Shown: piece after piece, positions 42,020 through 54,221 of the stretch
How the letters are laid out: each line of letters starts with the position of its first letter
How positions within the stretch are numbered: position 1 is the first letter of the stretch
From: Orobanche coerulescens
Taxonomy: Eukaryota; Streptophyta; Magnoliopsida; Lamiales; Orobanchaceae
Length of the DNA: 64,000 nt
Assembly (NCBI GenBank): GCA_033398695.1
Contig: CM065811.1
Location: 111,027,501-111,091,500 of the forward strand
Direction: 5' to 3'
Notes under the pieces: model-generated
Seen by the model: only the letters and a program-made list of their open reading frames with translations
Databases searched by the model: none
What the model was told of the DNA's origin: nothing
Program-made: the position numbers and the translations under genes

Positions 42020-44619
42020 TAAATGGTATCGAGCTTAGGTTGTGGAAACCTAGGTGTCGGGTCGATGGTGTCTATCGAGTTTTTGTCTCGTCGGATTTTA
42101 TCCGACCGAGTCGTGTCGCGACGCGTCGTCCGAGTTTGTTGGTCGTGATTAGTATCGTGGGGCGATCATCATCTTCGTGCGACTGTAATGTAAGTCTCCC
42201 TTCCTTGTGTTGTGCCTCGTGTGACACGAGCTATTTTTATGATTTATTTGCTAAGTGACGGAATCCTCTTATGGATTTTGATTTCTTGATACGTGACTAT
42301 TTGACTCTCATATTTCTTTCATGTGAGGAGTAGTTGGATTGTGCATGTGGATGTATTTCTTTTTTCCATTGCGTGAGTTCCTTTGTAATAGCTTTCGTAT
42401 CTTACCGATCAATTTTATTTCGAAAATCGATTCCTTTAACCGAGTTGTTGGCCTTGACCGCTTTGACGGTAGTTGGGTGTTTTCAAATGATTTTGTGAGT
42501 TTTGATAAGTACTACCGTCATCGACCTTTTGGGCATTCTAACCCATTGAATTATTTTTGAAAACCTTGAGTATCTTAGAAAATTAAAATTCGAGACGTAC
42601 TTTTAAAGCGAATTATTTTCTTGCGGTGTTTTCAAGGTGTTTTCTAATGCCGCAATACATTTCAAAAAATTTCGGTTGAGGACCAAAAATATTTTTGAGA
42701 TATTTTCAAATGCGATTGCTTAGACCCAAGGGTCGAATATTTTGAAAGTTTTTCACTAAAGGAAAGGTGTCCTCATTTTTGTTCAAACGCAAGATGATTT
42801 TCAAAGTCTCGATAATGGTGTTTGTACTACTTTTTGTAAAATGATACTCAAGATCAACTGTTGTTTCCAAAGTTTTCAAAAGGTGGTTCTCGTTTTAAAA
42901 CCTATCATTCTGCTTGCGGACCGGAAATGCGTGTATGGTTTTCGAACTTTCGTTACGGTGTCAACCCCGAATTGTGATTGAATTGGTGGCGTGAGCGTCG
43001 AGTCGCTCGCCACGCATATTTTTGTTGGCCCTCCGTGAGAGGTGTGAACCGGTGTTTACTGTTTATCGCCTCGTGGTGATTTGCGTATTGTCGCACTAGT
43101 GTGGGTTGTTAAAGCTGGATTTTTATGCGTTATACACATGGGTGATTGTTTCATGATGCTTGTGAATGTGTGATGGCCGCTGTCGGGATGTTGTAATCTT
43201 GAATGATGCCGTTGTTGTTGTGATTTTTGTATGCGTTGATATGTCATGCCGAGTTGGCATCTCCAGATGTTGTTTTGCGGTGTTTTGATCCATTGTATCG
43301 AGCATTTATATTTTCGGTATGCCGAGCCGAGGCGTTTCAATCGTGATGTGCCGGGCATGCACGTGTAAATTGTCCTTCTCGCCGATAACACATTTCAAGT
43401 GTGGACTCGAGGACACCGAATTGATTTTGTGAATTGGCTACCGAGACTTTCGGAGTTCGCGCTTCAGACAAGTATCGAATCGGCTTTGAGAGGCCTTCAA
43501 GGATGTTTCTGTCGGTTGCTTGTTGTGTCGTCACCTTGATTTTGCTGTTGTGAGTTGCGGGGGCGACCTTCTTTTTTTTAAGAGGTCGAATGTAGTACCC
43601 GTGTTGTTTTTAGACTTCTGTATTTTCTCTTTCTCCAGTCTATCGATTCGCTCGTGTTCGTTGATACTGTATGAACTTTTTTTGTATTTCGGGTTCATCA
43701 TTCGAACGAGCTGTGATATTGTTTTGGGTCATTCTGGTTATCGCTGTAAGTTTCAGAATTCGGTTCGATTCTTGTGAACCTTGTTCGGAAGTAACATCTT
43801 TGGTTCTACTAGTTCTTTTATTCAAGTGGTGGATCTTGAACTTTTACATTTTCGACTGCCGACTCGTTTATGTTGGTTGACATTTCCGAGCTTGTCCCGC
43901 TCCTTGCTTTTGTTGATCGAACGAGTGTGGTATTATTTCGAATAACTCGTTGTCGTTGTGAGTTTTCTATTGCTATTCCCTTTCATGTGGATCTTATGTG
44001 AATGCATACGTTGTTGTTTTCACCGGATCATATATTGTCTCGAGTCGAGATGTGAACCTTGGAGTTGTTGTTTGAATTTTATTGTTCTTCGTGATTCGAA
44101 CATGATTGTTCGCTTTTGTTGTCTCGACCGTTGTGGTTCGGTCGTTTGTTTGTTCGGTTTTTGTTCTCGTTTCATGATTATTAAGCATTCAGACTCCTTC
44201 GTAATTCCCTTCAGTTCGGGAAATTAGTTTCGTTTTCGATCTTCCATCCCTTAGGCGGTGGGATTCCGTGTTTGTTCAGCGGTTGACTCGCGTTTTGATT
44301 GATGTACCGTTGGGTTGGTCAATCATATTGATTTTCGTTCGTTGTGTTTTGTGATTGTCGGATAATTGACTTGGCTATATTATCCGTTTGATGACGCTTG
44401 TCACTTGTTGGTTTTTATTATATCCCTAACGGCGACGTTGTGTTGGTCGCCGTGGAGCGTGTTTTCACGCCGTATACCCCTTTGCGTTGTTTGTAACATT
44501 TCGCCGTTGGGCGTTAGTTACGCATTCTTGTGTATCTCGTTGAGTTTTTCCTGGCGGAATATTTCTTCTCCCTACTTGTTTTAAGTTTCGGGACGAAACT
44601 TCTTTTAAGGAGGGTAGAA
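42020..44619 (+). other. Non-coding internal region of I
   Basis: The PBS-like TGGTATCGAGC (42024-42034, one base short) starts it. No ORF looks real on either strand. It contains a strong hairpin with GTGGC/GCCAC and GAGCG/CGCTC arms (42986-43013). At 43585-43592 a purine run leads to TGTAGTACCCG, which looks like another PPT/LTR start, and 43765-43800 resembles the I LTR near 39181, suggesting an old related LTR fragment. Confidence 0.7.
44604..44619 (+). other. Polypurine tract of I
   Basis: TTTAAGGAGGGTAGAA directly before the 3' LTR (TGTAATATCC). Confidence 0.8.
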
Positions 44620-47600
44620 TGTAATATCCGCAATTTTCGATTTCCGGTAATTTCTTTTTTTCGGCCGAAGTCCTGCTTTGACGACTCGCTCATGACCGCT
44701 TCGTCATTCCGAGAATGATTAATTCTACACTTTTGACATCCGAGTTCGTTTGAGTCGTTTTGTTGAGTTCCGTGCTTTTTAACGACTTTTCCGCACTCGA
44801 GTTCGGTTCTTGCGAATCTCGTTCGAAACTGCTGTTTCGAGTTTCCCGTAAGTCCGTTTAACTTTGTTAGGCGTGTTGTGAACTTCCGTTTGATTATTCG
44901 ATCACGTATCGTGATTTCCGGGCGTTTTGGGCCATTTTGTAATTTCTTGAAAGTTACGTATCCGTATCCGTAATTGTCGCCTCGACCCGTTTCTTGGTCG
45001 CGTATGATTGAATATGGTATTACGCTTTCATTTCGAGTCGTTTATGTTGTCCGCGAACTTTTCGCCGTGTTCGTTCCGTGCGTTTTGGAAATCGGTCGCC
45101 GAGCTCTGGCGGTATGGATCGGCCGACGGCATGGCGGGCCGGACGATTGCGGGCACCGCCGGACGGTGCGGCAGAACCGCGTAAGCGCACGCCACTGGCC
45201 GGAAGGTCGCGCGCGCTAACCGGCAGTGTAGCGACGCCGCCGGTGGCCTCAGCGACGCCATCGCCCGGGCAAAGCGATGGGGTTTCGAGGTTCGGACTCG
45301 GCCAGATCGGCGTAGCGCACGCTAGTCGGCAGCGTAGCGCACGCCGGCCGGCTAGCGACGTTACTGCCGGGCGATTCGATCCAGTGGCTCTCGACAGCCA
45401 AGCTGGCGCAGCTTCCGGCCGTAGCGCACGCTAGCGGAGTCGGCAGGTTTGGTCGGCAGAGTTGGTCGGTGATGCCGGGTCGTGTGGGCCCTGGCCGAGG
45501 GTGCTCGGCCGATACCGGCCGATAGCGCACGCTAGTCCGGGAAGGCTAGCGCACGCTAGTCGGGCCAGTATAAATATGGCTGAGCAGTCACATTTCACTT
45601 CGTTTTTCATTTCCTTCCTTCTCCGTCCGCGAATGACGATTCATGGGCGACGAAGCCATGTTGTTTAACAACAAAACCATGAAGTTCTGGAGTCCATAAC
45701 ATCAATCAATCGTCCGTTATCATCCTTTGATCCAGCGAATCAAGGTAATCTTCCTTAGAACCCTAATTTCGTGAATTTGGGGATTTTTGCAATTTCGTCC
45801 GATTCGTTCCGTGTTGTTGATTAATTCATGATGGGTATGATTAATATTGGTAGTATTCTTGTGTTTAACATCATTTAATCCATTGTTCTTCGTCGAATCG
45901 AAGTATATTTCTTGATTTCCTTCGAGTTGACTTTTTGGGGGATTTGTCCCCGATCTCGTTTTTCATCCGTTTTCGATGGATCGATTATGGTTAAATGATG
46001 TTATTAAACATATTCTATGGATTGTATATCCATAATTCAACTTGGAATTCCGTTTTTGGGTTTTGACGGAACGAATCGTGTTCTTGGCCGTTTTGGGGGA
46101 AATCCTTGAACTTTCGTCATTTGTTCTTTGAATTCAGCGGCTTTGGGTCGTACTTTGGAATTCATTTTCGTTGTTATTGTTTTCGTTCGTAGTTCATTGT
46201 TGTGGATTGTCGTTCGGTGGAGTCGGCGAGTTCGTAGTCGGTTCGTGCCAACCTACTTCGGCCGATTCTCCGCGTTGTGGTCATTCGAGGCAAGTACCTT
46301 GTCCATACTTTTCTTGTTTCGTGGATATGATGATTGGTGATAGTCTTGATTTGTTTGTTTGTTTGAAATGAGTTTTCAAAAGATTTGGTTAGCCTCGTTA
46401 AAGGCCCTCTTTCAAAACCGTGTGTGTTTTGTGATTGGTGTGGTTCGTGAATAACTATGTGAATTCTATGTATATGCTTGGTGTTCATGTTGCACTTGGT
46501 ATTGTGTGTGGGCGTATATTATTTCATTTCGGTGCGTTGTGGATTGACGTAGTGTTTTGCTAAGTGTTTGATGCCTCTGGGCGAATTGTTTGAATATCCT
46601 TGATGTGATATGTTATTTGTGGGAATGTGTGGATATGGTTGAAGGTCTACGGTGGCACATGGCATGTGATCATGTGGCCAGGATGCAACAAGTGATTGAT
46701 CCAACCGTGAGAGCCTGAGATAATCTACGGTGGCACATGGCATGTGATCATGTGGCCAGGATGCAACAAGCGATTGATCCAACCGTGAGATGTGTGTGAT
46801 TTGTTTCGCTAGCCAGCTCGGGAGGGTCCTTCGAGGCCTCGAGTGGGACGTCGGTGGTATCGTCCCGGTCCTAGGCGATGCGCGTGCGTGATTATGTTTC
46901 GTTGATTTTTCGTCCGTTGAGGACACGTGATGTTGGGCTTTGACCCTGTAAATTGTTGGTGATTTCCTATTTGCGAAAACAAAACCTTTGGGCTGTGACC
47001 CTATTGATTTTTGGAAAGAGAAGGATTTTATAATCCTAAATTGTTTTCTATTAAAACTCTCGATGGCATTTTAAACTGTTTTGTAAATTGTTTCCCTTAT
47101 TTGCGATCTTTCGGTTTTGGAAATGTTTACCCAAACTCTTGCCTCGGGAAGTACTTTTCTTTACGTTTGGATCTTTGAGGATTCCTGATTATCATTGTTC
47201 TTGGAACTTGTATTGTATGGCTCGTATTTTTGCACTTGTACTTGCACTAGCAAAACAGTGGAGTTTTGCTAACCCCCGAGTATTCGGGGGGTGGATGTCT
47301 ATTTTTGCATTCAGGTTTTGGAGCATTGCACAGGGTCGGCACGAAGGATGATGAAAGATGAACGATACTAATCACACGAGGATCTGTTGACGTCGTTTTG
47401 GTCTAGTTGTATTTTCTTTTCCGCTGCAGTATCTTTTCCCCGTTGTACGGGAGTTTATTGTATTTTGACCCCTGCGTGGGTATGTGTTTGGAATTGAGTT
47501 GTATGTATTCGTTGAAAGACCAAATCGGTCTACTGAGTCATTTTAGCCTTAAAGGCGAGATTTAGATGTTTGATTTTAGTTATCAGCCTGGTAGATCCTC

Positions 47601-47653
47601 GAGGAGAGGGTCTACGGCGTGTAATATCCCTGAGCGGATTTGGGGGTGTTACA
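44620..47653 (+). repeat. 3' LTR of I (3034 bp)
   Basis: It matches 38996-42019 along its length. Array at about 45182-45557, TATA box TATAAATA at 45569 (11 bp after the last palindrome). Confidence 0.93.
45182..45557. repeat. GC-rich palindrome array in 3' LTR of I
   Basis: The same layout as 39557-39957; several bases are inserted or lost relative to the 5' copy. Confidence 0.85.
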
Positions 47654-50131
47654 CCATTCACAGGGACTTTTGAAAGAGCCACTGATAAACTTAGTTTAGT
47701 TCATATCGACATGTGTGGTGCTTTGGAAGCAGCACGTGATGGATATCAGTATTTCATTACGTTTACAGATGATCATACTAGGTATGGTTATGTATACTTA
47801 ATGAAACACAAATCCGAGGCTTTTGAGAAATTCCAGGAATTTAAGGCCCTAGTCGAAAAACAAACTGGTAATCATATCAAAGCACTTCTGTCGGACCAAG
47901 ATGGCGAGTATATATGAGTACAGATTTTGATGAGTTCCTAAAGGGGCATGAAATAGTGTCACAACTCACACCTCCAGGAACTCCTCAGTTAAATGGTGTG
48001 TCGGAAATAAGGAACTGAACCTTGTTAGAAATGGTTCGTTCCATACTTAGCTACACCGACTTATCGATTTACATGTGGGGTTATGGCGCTCCTTATTGCT
48101 GCTTATAACTTGAACAGATGTCCTTCTAGTTTCGTTCCTATACTCCATGTGAGATGTGGGAGGGTAAGAAACCAAGTCTTAATCATATTAGGATTTGGGG
48201 ATGTCCCGCCTATGTCAAGAAGAGTAAGGTGGAGACGTTGGATGCAATGTCCATAAAGGGACGTTTCATTGGATTCCCATCTGAGACGATGGGTTATCTA
48301 TTCTACATGCTAGAAGATCGAAACATCATTATTGCCTTACAAGCACACTTCCTGGAATATGATTTCATTCAGGAAGGTAGAGCAGGTAGAAGTATCTTTT
48401 TGTAAGAATACAATGAAACTCCTCAGGAGACACCTATACAAGAAGTTGGAACCAAACCTTCTGAAACACAAGTACAACCACCTTGTAGGTCTAGTAGGGT
48501 GTCGCAACTACCTGAGAGGTATGGCTTATGCACTTAGAGGAACTGGGTTTCCATGAGGTTCCAGGTGATAGCCAAGAGACCGACCCCGCGACCTATGACC
48601 AAGCGATGGTGAATGTAGACTCCACAAAATGGCGAGAAGCTATGGAAGCTGAGATAGAGTCGATGCATGCTAATCAGGTATGGACTCTAGTAGACCGCCC
48701 CAAGGACATAGTGTCCATTGGGAACAAGTGGATCTATAAGAGAAATACTGATGGGGATGGAAAGGTTGACACCTATAAGGCAGGCTTGTGGCAAAGGGTT
48801 ATACCCAAAAAGAAGGGATCGATTACCAAGATACCTTCTCGCCCGTAGCTATGATCAAGTCTATCCGAATGATGCTTGCTATAGTTGCCTACCATTATTA
48901 TGAGATATGGCAGATGGACGTAAAGACAGCTTTCATTAATGGATTCCTCGAGGAGGAGATCTATACGGAGAAGCCTAAAGTCTGTATCCGAGGTCGATAT
49001 TCATAAAGTGTGCAAACTTCGGCGTTCTATTTATGGACTGAAGCAGGCTTCGCGTAGTTGGAACCTTCATTTTGATGAAGCTGTCAAAGAGTTTGACTTC
49101 ATGCAAAATGAAGAGGAATCTTGTGTAGACAAGAGGGTCAGTGGGACCAAGATCGCATTCTTAGTACTATAGGTAGATGATATTCTACTAATAGGAAATG
49201 ATGTGAGAATGTTCAGTTTTGTGAAAGCTTGGCTTTCTAGTGGGTTCTCCATGAAAGAATTGGGAGAAGCTACCTATATTCTTGGTATTCGACTCTACCG
49301 GGATAGAGCAAAGAGAATGTTAGGTTTTTCCCAAGCCCTCTATATAGATACGATCTTAAAGCGATTTAAGATGGATGATTCTAAAAGAGGGTTCCTTCCG
49401 ATGCGACATGGAATAAAACTCACCTCGAAGATGTGTCCTCAAAGTGAGGAATAACGAAAGGAAATGAGTAATATACCATATGTGTCGGCCGTGGGTAGCC
49501 TTATGTATGTTATGCTGTGTACGAGACCTGACATTGCATATGCTGTTAGCGTGGTAAGTAGGTTTCAGGCAAACCCAGGAAAGGAACATTGGACCACCAT
49601 AAAGAACTTTCTCAAGTACTTAAGAAGGACTAGATATCTGATTCCTATGTACGGTGGTGGAGAACTGAATGTGAAGGGCTTCACTGATTCAGACTTCCAA
49701 GGACAGGAAGACGACTCGATGTCTACTTCTGGCTACATTTTTACTCTTAATGGAAGAGCAATATCTTGGCGTAGTGCCAAGCAGAGCGCGACTGGTGATT
49801 CCACCTGTCAGGCTAAGTATCAAGCGGCCTCGGAGGCCTCTAAGGAAGGGTTTTGGATTAAGAAGTTTCTGGATGAACTTCAAGTGACACCATGTGCTGA
49901 GTTGCCTGTTACAATTTTGTGCGATAACAACGGAGCTATAGCACATGCCGGGGAGCCGAGGTTTCACAATAGTATAAAATACATTGAAATAAAGTATCAT
50001 CTCGTGAGAGAATTTGTTCGCAGATGATACATTATGCTGCATAGAATAAACTCGGAAGACAGTGTCACTAATCCACTGACTAAGCCACTTTCTCAGATAA
50101 GCTTGGAGCGTCATCTGGAGAACATGGGTAT
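47654..50131 (+). pseudogene. integrase-RT-RNase H of copia element D
   Basis: The integrase core shows Asp in VHIDMCG (about 47705) and TFTDDHTRYGYVYLM, then DQDGEYI. The Glu region GVSEIRN is followed by TGA (48016). RT: NKWIYKRNTDGDG, QKEGIDYQDTFSPVA, QMDVKTAFINGFLEEEIY, YGLKQASRSWN. The catalytic box is broken because its Tyr is a TAG stop (49170-49172) before VDD (49173-49181). RNase H (49464-50027): GFTDSDFQGQEDDSMSTSGY, SAKQSATGDSTCQAKYQAA, CDNNGAIAHAGEP. The tail with NPLTKPLSQ and HLENMG is readable to 50131. Frames change at about 47917, 48410, 48530 and 49010. Confidence 0.88.
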
Positions 50132-50365
50132 TCGATGTAATACCCAGTTGTAATTCAGTCATTATCATTCAGTAATTATCGTTCAGTAATTGTCACTCAG
50201 TAACTTTCAGTCATTAATGATCATTTGTCACTCATATTCAATCATTGTATTCACCGTTCAGAGTAATTACATTGTGTATCAATCGTCATTCATCATCAAT
50301 CTAGTTGGAGAATCGTGCCGTATTTATCATCATTGTCATCTTCATAGTGGGCTGCGTGTGAGGAG

Positions 50366-50933
50366 TAGCGCACACTATGAACTCTCTTTAGCACGCGCTA
50401 ATTGAGTTCAGGTAGCGCACGCTACCTATCCACACTAGCGCACGCTAGTATGTTTCAAGCAGGCAGTCCAGAAGGCATTGGACTGCAGTTGGGTTGTAAG
50501 TAGCGCACGCTACGAATGGTAAGTAGCGCGCGCTAGTAGGTCGGAGTAGCACACGCTATGCAGTCTGTGTAGTGTGCGCTAAGTGCAGATCAAGCAGAGT
50601 CCAGGGGCTACTGGACTATTTAGGAATAATTCCTAGCGCACGGTACGAGTATAATAGCATACGCTAATCGGTGTCCGTAGCGCACGCTGATTTTTGTGAG
50701 TAGCGTGCGCTATCCCAATCAGATCAGAGAACAAAAGATTCTGGACTTCAGTACTGGACACCAGGTAAATCGTTAGCGCATGCTAACATTTTGTGTTAGT
50801 GCACGCTAAATACATGGTTGTAGCGCACGCTACAAGAGGTACATAGCGCACGCTACCGTTGTGAACAGGGGACACTGGACTACCCAGTATACCCTTTAGC
50901 GCATGCTACGCACAGGAGCTAGCGCGCGCTAAT
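50366..50933. repeat. Array of 18 TAGCGCACGCTA-type palindromes, LTR of B
   Basis: Counted by eye: 4-4-4-4-2, the same layout as in C. Spacers contain AAGGCATTGGACTGCAG, GGGCTACTGGACTATT, AGATTCTGGACTTCAG and GACACTGGACTACCCAGT. The last copy is the perfect TAGCGCGCGCTA and ends about 10 bp before TATAAAT. Confidence 0.95.
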
Positions 50934-50943
50934 TCGAGGACAG

Positions 50944-50950
50944 TATAAAT
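50944..50950 (+). promoter_or_regulatory. TATA box in LTR of B
   Basis: CAGTATAAATTGGACAG, placed one helical turn after the last palindrome. Confidence 0.75.
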
Positions 50951-52597
50951 TGGACAGTGTAGTCCAAATTCGTCATTTGTCATTTCTTTTCATTTCTTCA
51001 TCGATTTTGGGCGATTTGGAGCTTCTTGAGGAGTGTTCTTCGAAGTGAAATCAGCTATCAACATTTCCAAGCATATAATCTGGAGTAATCATCATTTCAT
51101 CATCTTCAAGATCATAATAAAGGTAATCACCTTTTGAATCTAGGATTTCGGAGTTCAAGTGTTTTCCTTCCGATTTATTCGTGTAAGCTTGGATTGTTGT
51201 TGGAATATGTTGGATATGGATTATCTACCTTGGATAAATGTATTCCTATGGATTTTTTGGCATATATTTGGATTTCATGAATTGTTGGGGGTTTGAAGCA
51301 AGAACACTTTGGGGTTGACTTTGATATTTTTGGGGGTTTTCGATTAGATGTTGTCGTTAACCTGAATTGTGGATTTCTATGGGATTATTGATATCATTGA
51401 AGTTGTTTTGTTGGTTTGAAATACTCATTTTGGAGTTGGTTTTGATATATTAGGGATTTGGATATTATCGAAGGATGTATGTTGCTAATTATTCGCTAGA
51501 ATGGCTCAATGAGTTTGGATATTGTTGTATCGACATTCGAGTTGGTTATAATCGTGTTTGATACGTATATTGAGCGTTTGTTGGTAATTGTCATTCAAGG
51601 TTGTTCGAGCGACCGACGTCTCATTGTAGGACGATTGTTCGAGGAAGGACATTCTTCACCGGTTGAGTAAGTTCATTCTTACTCGGTTAAAAGGATATTC
51701 ATTCCTTTTATTGTTGTTCATTCATAATCATAATTCATTCATAATGTATTAACCGTATTGGGACTTGTAATTATCAATTAATCACTTCATTCACGAGGAA
51801 CGACGGTTCGAATCATTTCATTGAGCTATCATTCGTTTCACTATCATTCATCTCGGTGAGTCATTCTTGATTTTGTCGGATTGGTATTCATTATTATTCT
51901 TCATGGTCATTCCTTTCCCATATGACCTTCTGGGTTCATATTGCGTGATCGGGTGGTAATGTGTGGAATTTTTAGTCGGGCACGTGATGGTCATGTGTTG
52001 GGTTCACCGACACATTGGACTGTGCACACGGTAATGTACCTCCATGAGACTAATTAGGTACAAGGATGGGTGTGTCCGGACACTCGTCTTGTGCACTTGC
52101 ACATACCATTACGGGCGTGCTATGATGCCTCTCTTCAGCATCATTTCATAATTAAGATATATCATGTTTGTGTTTATTCAACCCTAGAGGATTGTTGTTC
52201 TGTGTAACTGACCCCGTTAGGGGATGTTGTTTTTCAGGTCATGGCAAGTCTAAGGCACGGGAAGAGAACGTTGACGGCGAGGAGTCCCAGTGATACTATT
52301 AGGGGGGCCCAGTCCTTTCGTTCACTCGTGTTTTCTTTATTTTATTTCCGCTGCAGACTTCCATTTGGATATTCACTTCATTCAGTACTGTATATTTTAT
52401 CTTCATATAAAATATACATGTATTCGGTAGTATCTTGGGTGTGTTGTAATGAAACTCCTCATCGGAGTATATAATGATATACTGTGGTTCGGTACTACAA
52501 TTATATCGCTTAATTCATTCATTTTCACTCGCCTAGTGGGTCCCAGTCGGAGGTTCACGGCACTGTAATATCTGCCTAGTTTGGGGTGTTGCAGAGT

Positions 52598-52609
52598 TGG
52601 TATCGGAGC
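52598..52609 (+). other. Primer binding site of B (initiator tRNA-Met)
   Basis: TGGTATCGGAGC, one mismatch from the tRNA complement, 4 bp after the LTR. Confidence 0.88.
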
Positions 52610-53072
52610 GTGGTTTTGAATACTACCTTCCGAGTCGTGTCTCATTTGATATCATCGTTCATGAGACTAGTATCATTGGACTTTCACGTTACGTGTGACC
52701 TGTGCAAGAGCCGAGCCCCTCAGACCAAAGAACAGTAAGATTTCTGATGTCATGGTATAATTTCTGGCAATAAGAATCACTCATTCATCATTCAACAATC
52801 AACAATCCTCATTCATCATTTTCGTTTTTGATCAAGTTGATCAGGTTAATTCATTAATCACTCAGTTCATTTCATTGTTCAGTTGTTGATCTTGAGGATC
52901 ATATCATTAATCTTGTTAACTTGTTCAAGATAATCATTTCAAGAGTTTCATCAGATAATCACATCACTTCAGTTGATCATTCATAAAATCATTGTGTTTG
53001 AGCGCGTATGCTCATTTTCATCCTTTCATAACATAATCATAATGTGATGTTCATGCGAGATATAATTATCAT
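52610..53072 (+). other. Leader of element B
   Basis: AT-rich, with many TCATTCATC-type words; matches 1-365 of A. No ORF. Confidence 0.75.
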
Positions 53073-54221
53073 ATGACTTTCCACTTCAGTATGGAAAGAG
53101 CTGGCAGAGGATGCGGGGGAAGAGGTTGTGGTGCGGGCCGAAACCCGAGAGCTTGTGTGAATACACGTGCTAATGCAAGGAATAATGCTAATTCATCGAG
53201 CAGTGATGCTGCCACTCATTCACCTGGACGTAATCATTCACTATCAGGGAGTCGTACACGGGACACAACTCAGTCAGAAGGTGTTCGGGTTGATCCACTT
53301 GCTTTTAGGCAGGGCATGATGGCCCAAATGACTCAGATGGCATAACTGATGGAGACGATGCATAACTCAACTACTCAAAATCAACAGGCTCCTCCGCCGC
53401 CACCTCAGAGGCAAGAGAGGGGTGTGAGCAGTATCATTGGCGACATCTCTCACCAGAGACCACCTACCTTCGAGGGCTCATCTGATCCGGCGGATATCAT
53501 TCACTGGCTTGAGCATTTCGAGAAACTGTTTGCTATGGTGGACTGTCCTGAGGGACACAAAGTTTCAGTTACGGCTTACTATCTGGGTAAGGGTGCACAT
53601 TCATGGTGGTTATCGTTGAAGCCCACCAACGGATCTTGTACATGGGATCAATTCAGGACTCTCATGATGGAGAGGTATTATCCGGCCCCACTCAGGGAGG
53701 CCAAGTTGTCAGAATTACTCACTCCCGACCTCTCAGCGGGCGATGATGTTCTCGCCATCGCCGAGAAATTTCAGGAGCTACTTCCTTTCGCCTCGTCCAT
53801 TATTCACTCTGAGGCGGACAAGATCAAGTATTTCAGCAAGAGGTTGAAGCCTCGAATGCGGATGCAGTTGCTTAATCACAATTGCACCACTCTGACCGAA
53901 TTTATTGAGAAAGCTCTTACTTATGAGCTTACTGCTAAGAAGGTTGCTAAGCAACAACCTTCATCTGCTGGCAAGAAGTTAAAGAATCGTAATCAGGCTG
54001 ACGGCAGTCAGGCCACTTTCAAGAAACCTCGTGTGAGCTCTACTTTTTCTGAGCGACCTCCTATGGCGCCTAGACCCACGGAGTCTCAGTCACGAGCGGC
54101 CAGTTCAGCCATCACCTGTTTCAACTGTGAAGAACAGGGTCATTTCAGCACCAAGTATCCGAGGCAGACTGTCACGTGCCATAACTATGGGATTGCTGGG
54201 CATAAGACCCATTTTTGCTGA
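53073..54221 (+). pseudogene. gag of element B (one in-frame stop)
   Basis: The ATG at 53073 opens a Gly/Arg-rich N-terminus (RAGRGCGGRGCGAGRN). A TAA at 53343-53345 is the only break in about 380 codons and fits CAA to TAA. The gag domain is intact: FEGSSDPADIIHWLEHFEK, GAHSWWLSLKP, WDQFRTLMMERYYP, LSELLTPDLSAGDD. The knuckle CFNCEEQGHFSTKY (about 54118) has Tyr for the last Cys; a second CHNYGIAGHKTHFC also has one Cys changed to Tyr. The stop is at 54219-54221. Confidence 0.88.

Larger units (their letters stand above)
38996..47653 (+). mobile_element. Element I: large non-coding LTR element (LARD-like)
   Basis: Two LTRs of about 3.03 kb (38996-42019, 44620-47653), PBS and PPT flank a 2.6-kb internal region without recognisable gag or pol. 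The duplication CCATT is at 38991-38995 and 47654-47658. The PPT context GTTTCGGGACGAAACTTCTTTTAAGGAGGG resembles the pol end of gypsy A and C (TTTCGGGGACGAAAC), so it probably derives from a chromovirus-like gypsy element and used its enzymes. LTR differences are mainly one-base indels. Confidence 0.9.
9401..50135 (+). mobile_element. Element D: Ty1/copia retrotransposon, split by C, G and I; 3' LTR outside window
   Basis: Parts in order: LTR start 9401-9409, rest of 5' LTR 18446-18803, PBS, leader, gag-protease 19786-21165, a pre-integrase scrap 38935-38995, then integrase-RT-RNase H 47654-50131. Each gap is filled by an element with its own 5-bp duplication (AGGAA, GATTG, CCATT), and the coding frame runs up to both sides of the gaps at G and I, so the pieces were contiguous. 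Integrase before RT is the Ty1/copia order. The 3' LTR should lie to the right of B, beyond the window. Confidence 0.9.
50136..52593 (+). repeat. 5' LTR of element B (2458 bp)
   Basis: It starts TGTAATACCCAG and ends GGGGTGTTGCA. The order is a 230-bp start shared with A, the palindrome array, TATAAAT (50944), a donor-like AAAG/GTAATC (51123), a hairpin ACCCCGTTAGGGG, and an acceptor-like TTTTTCAG (ending 52237). Confidence 0.93.

Noticed and set aside
42040..44718. Possible hidden gag/pol in the internal region of I
   Set aside because: All frames are short, with no zinc knuckle, protease, RT or integrase motif on either strand; treated as non-coding.
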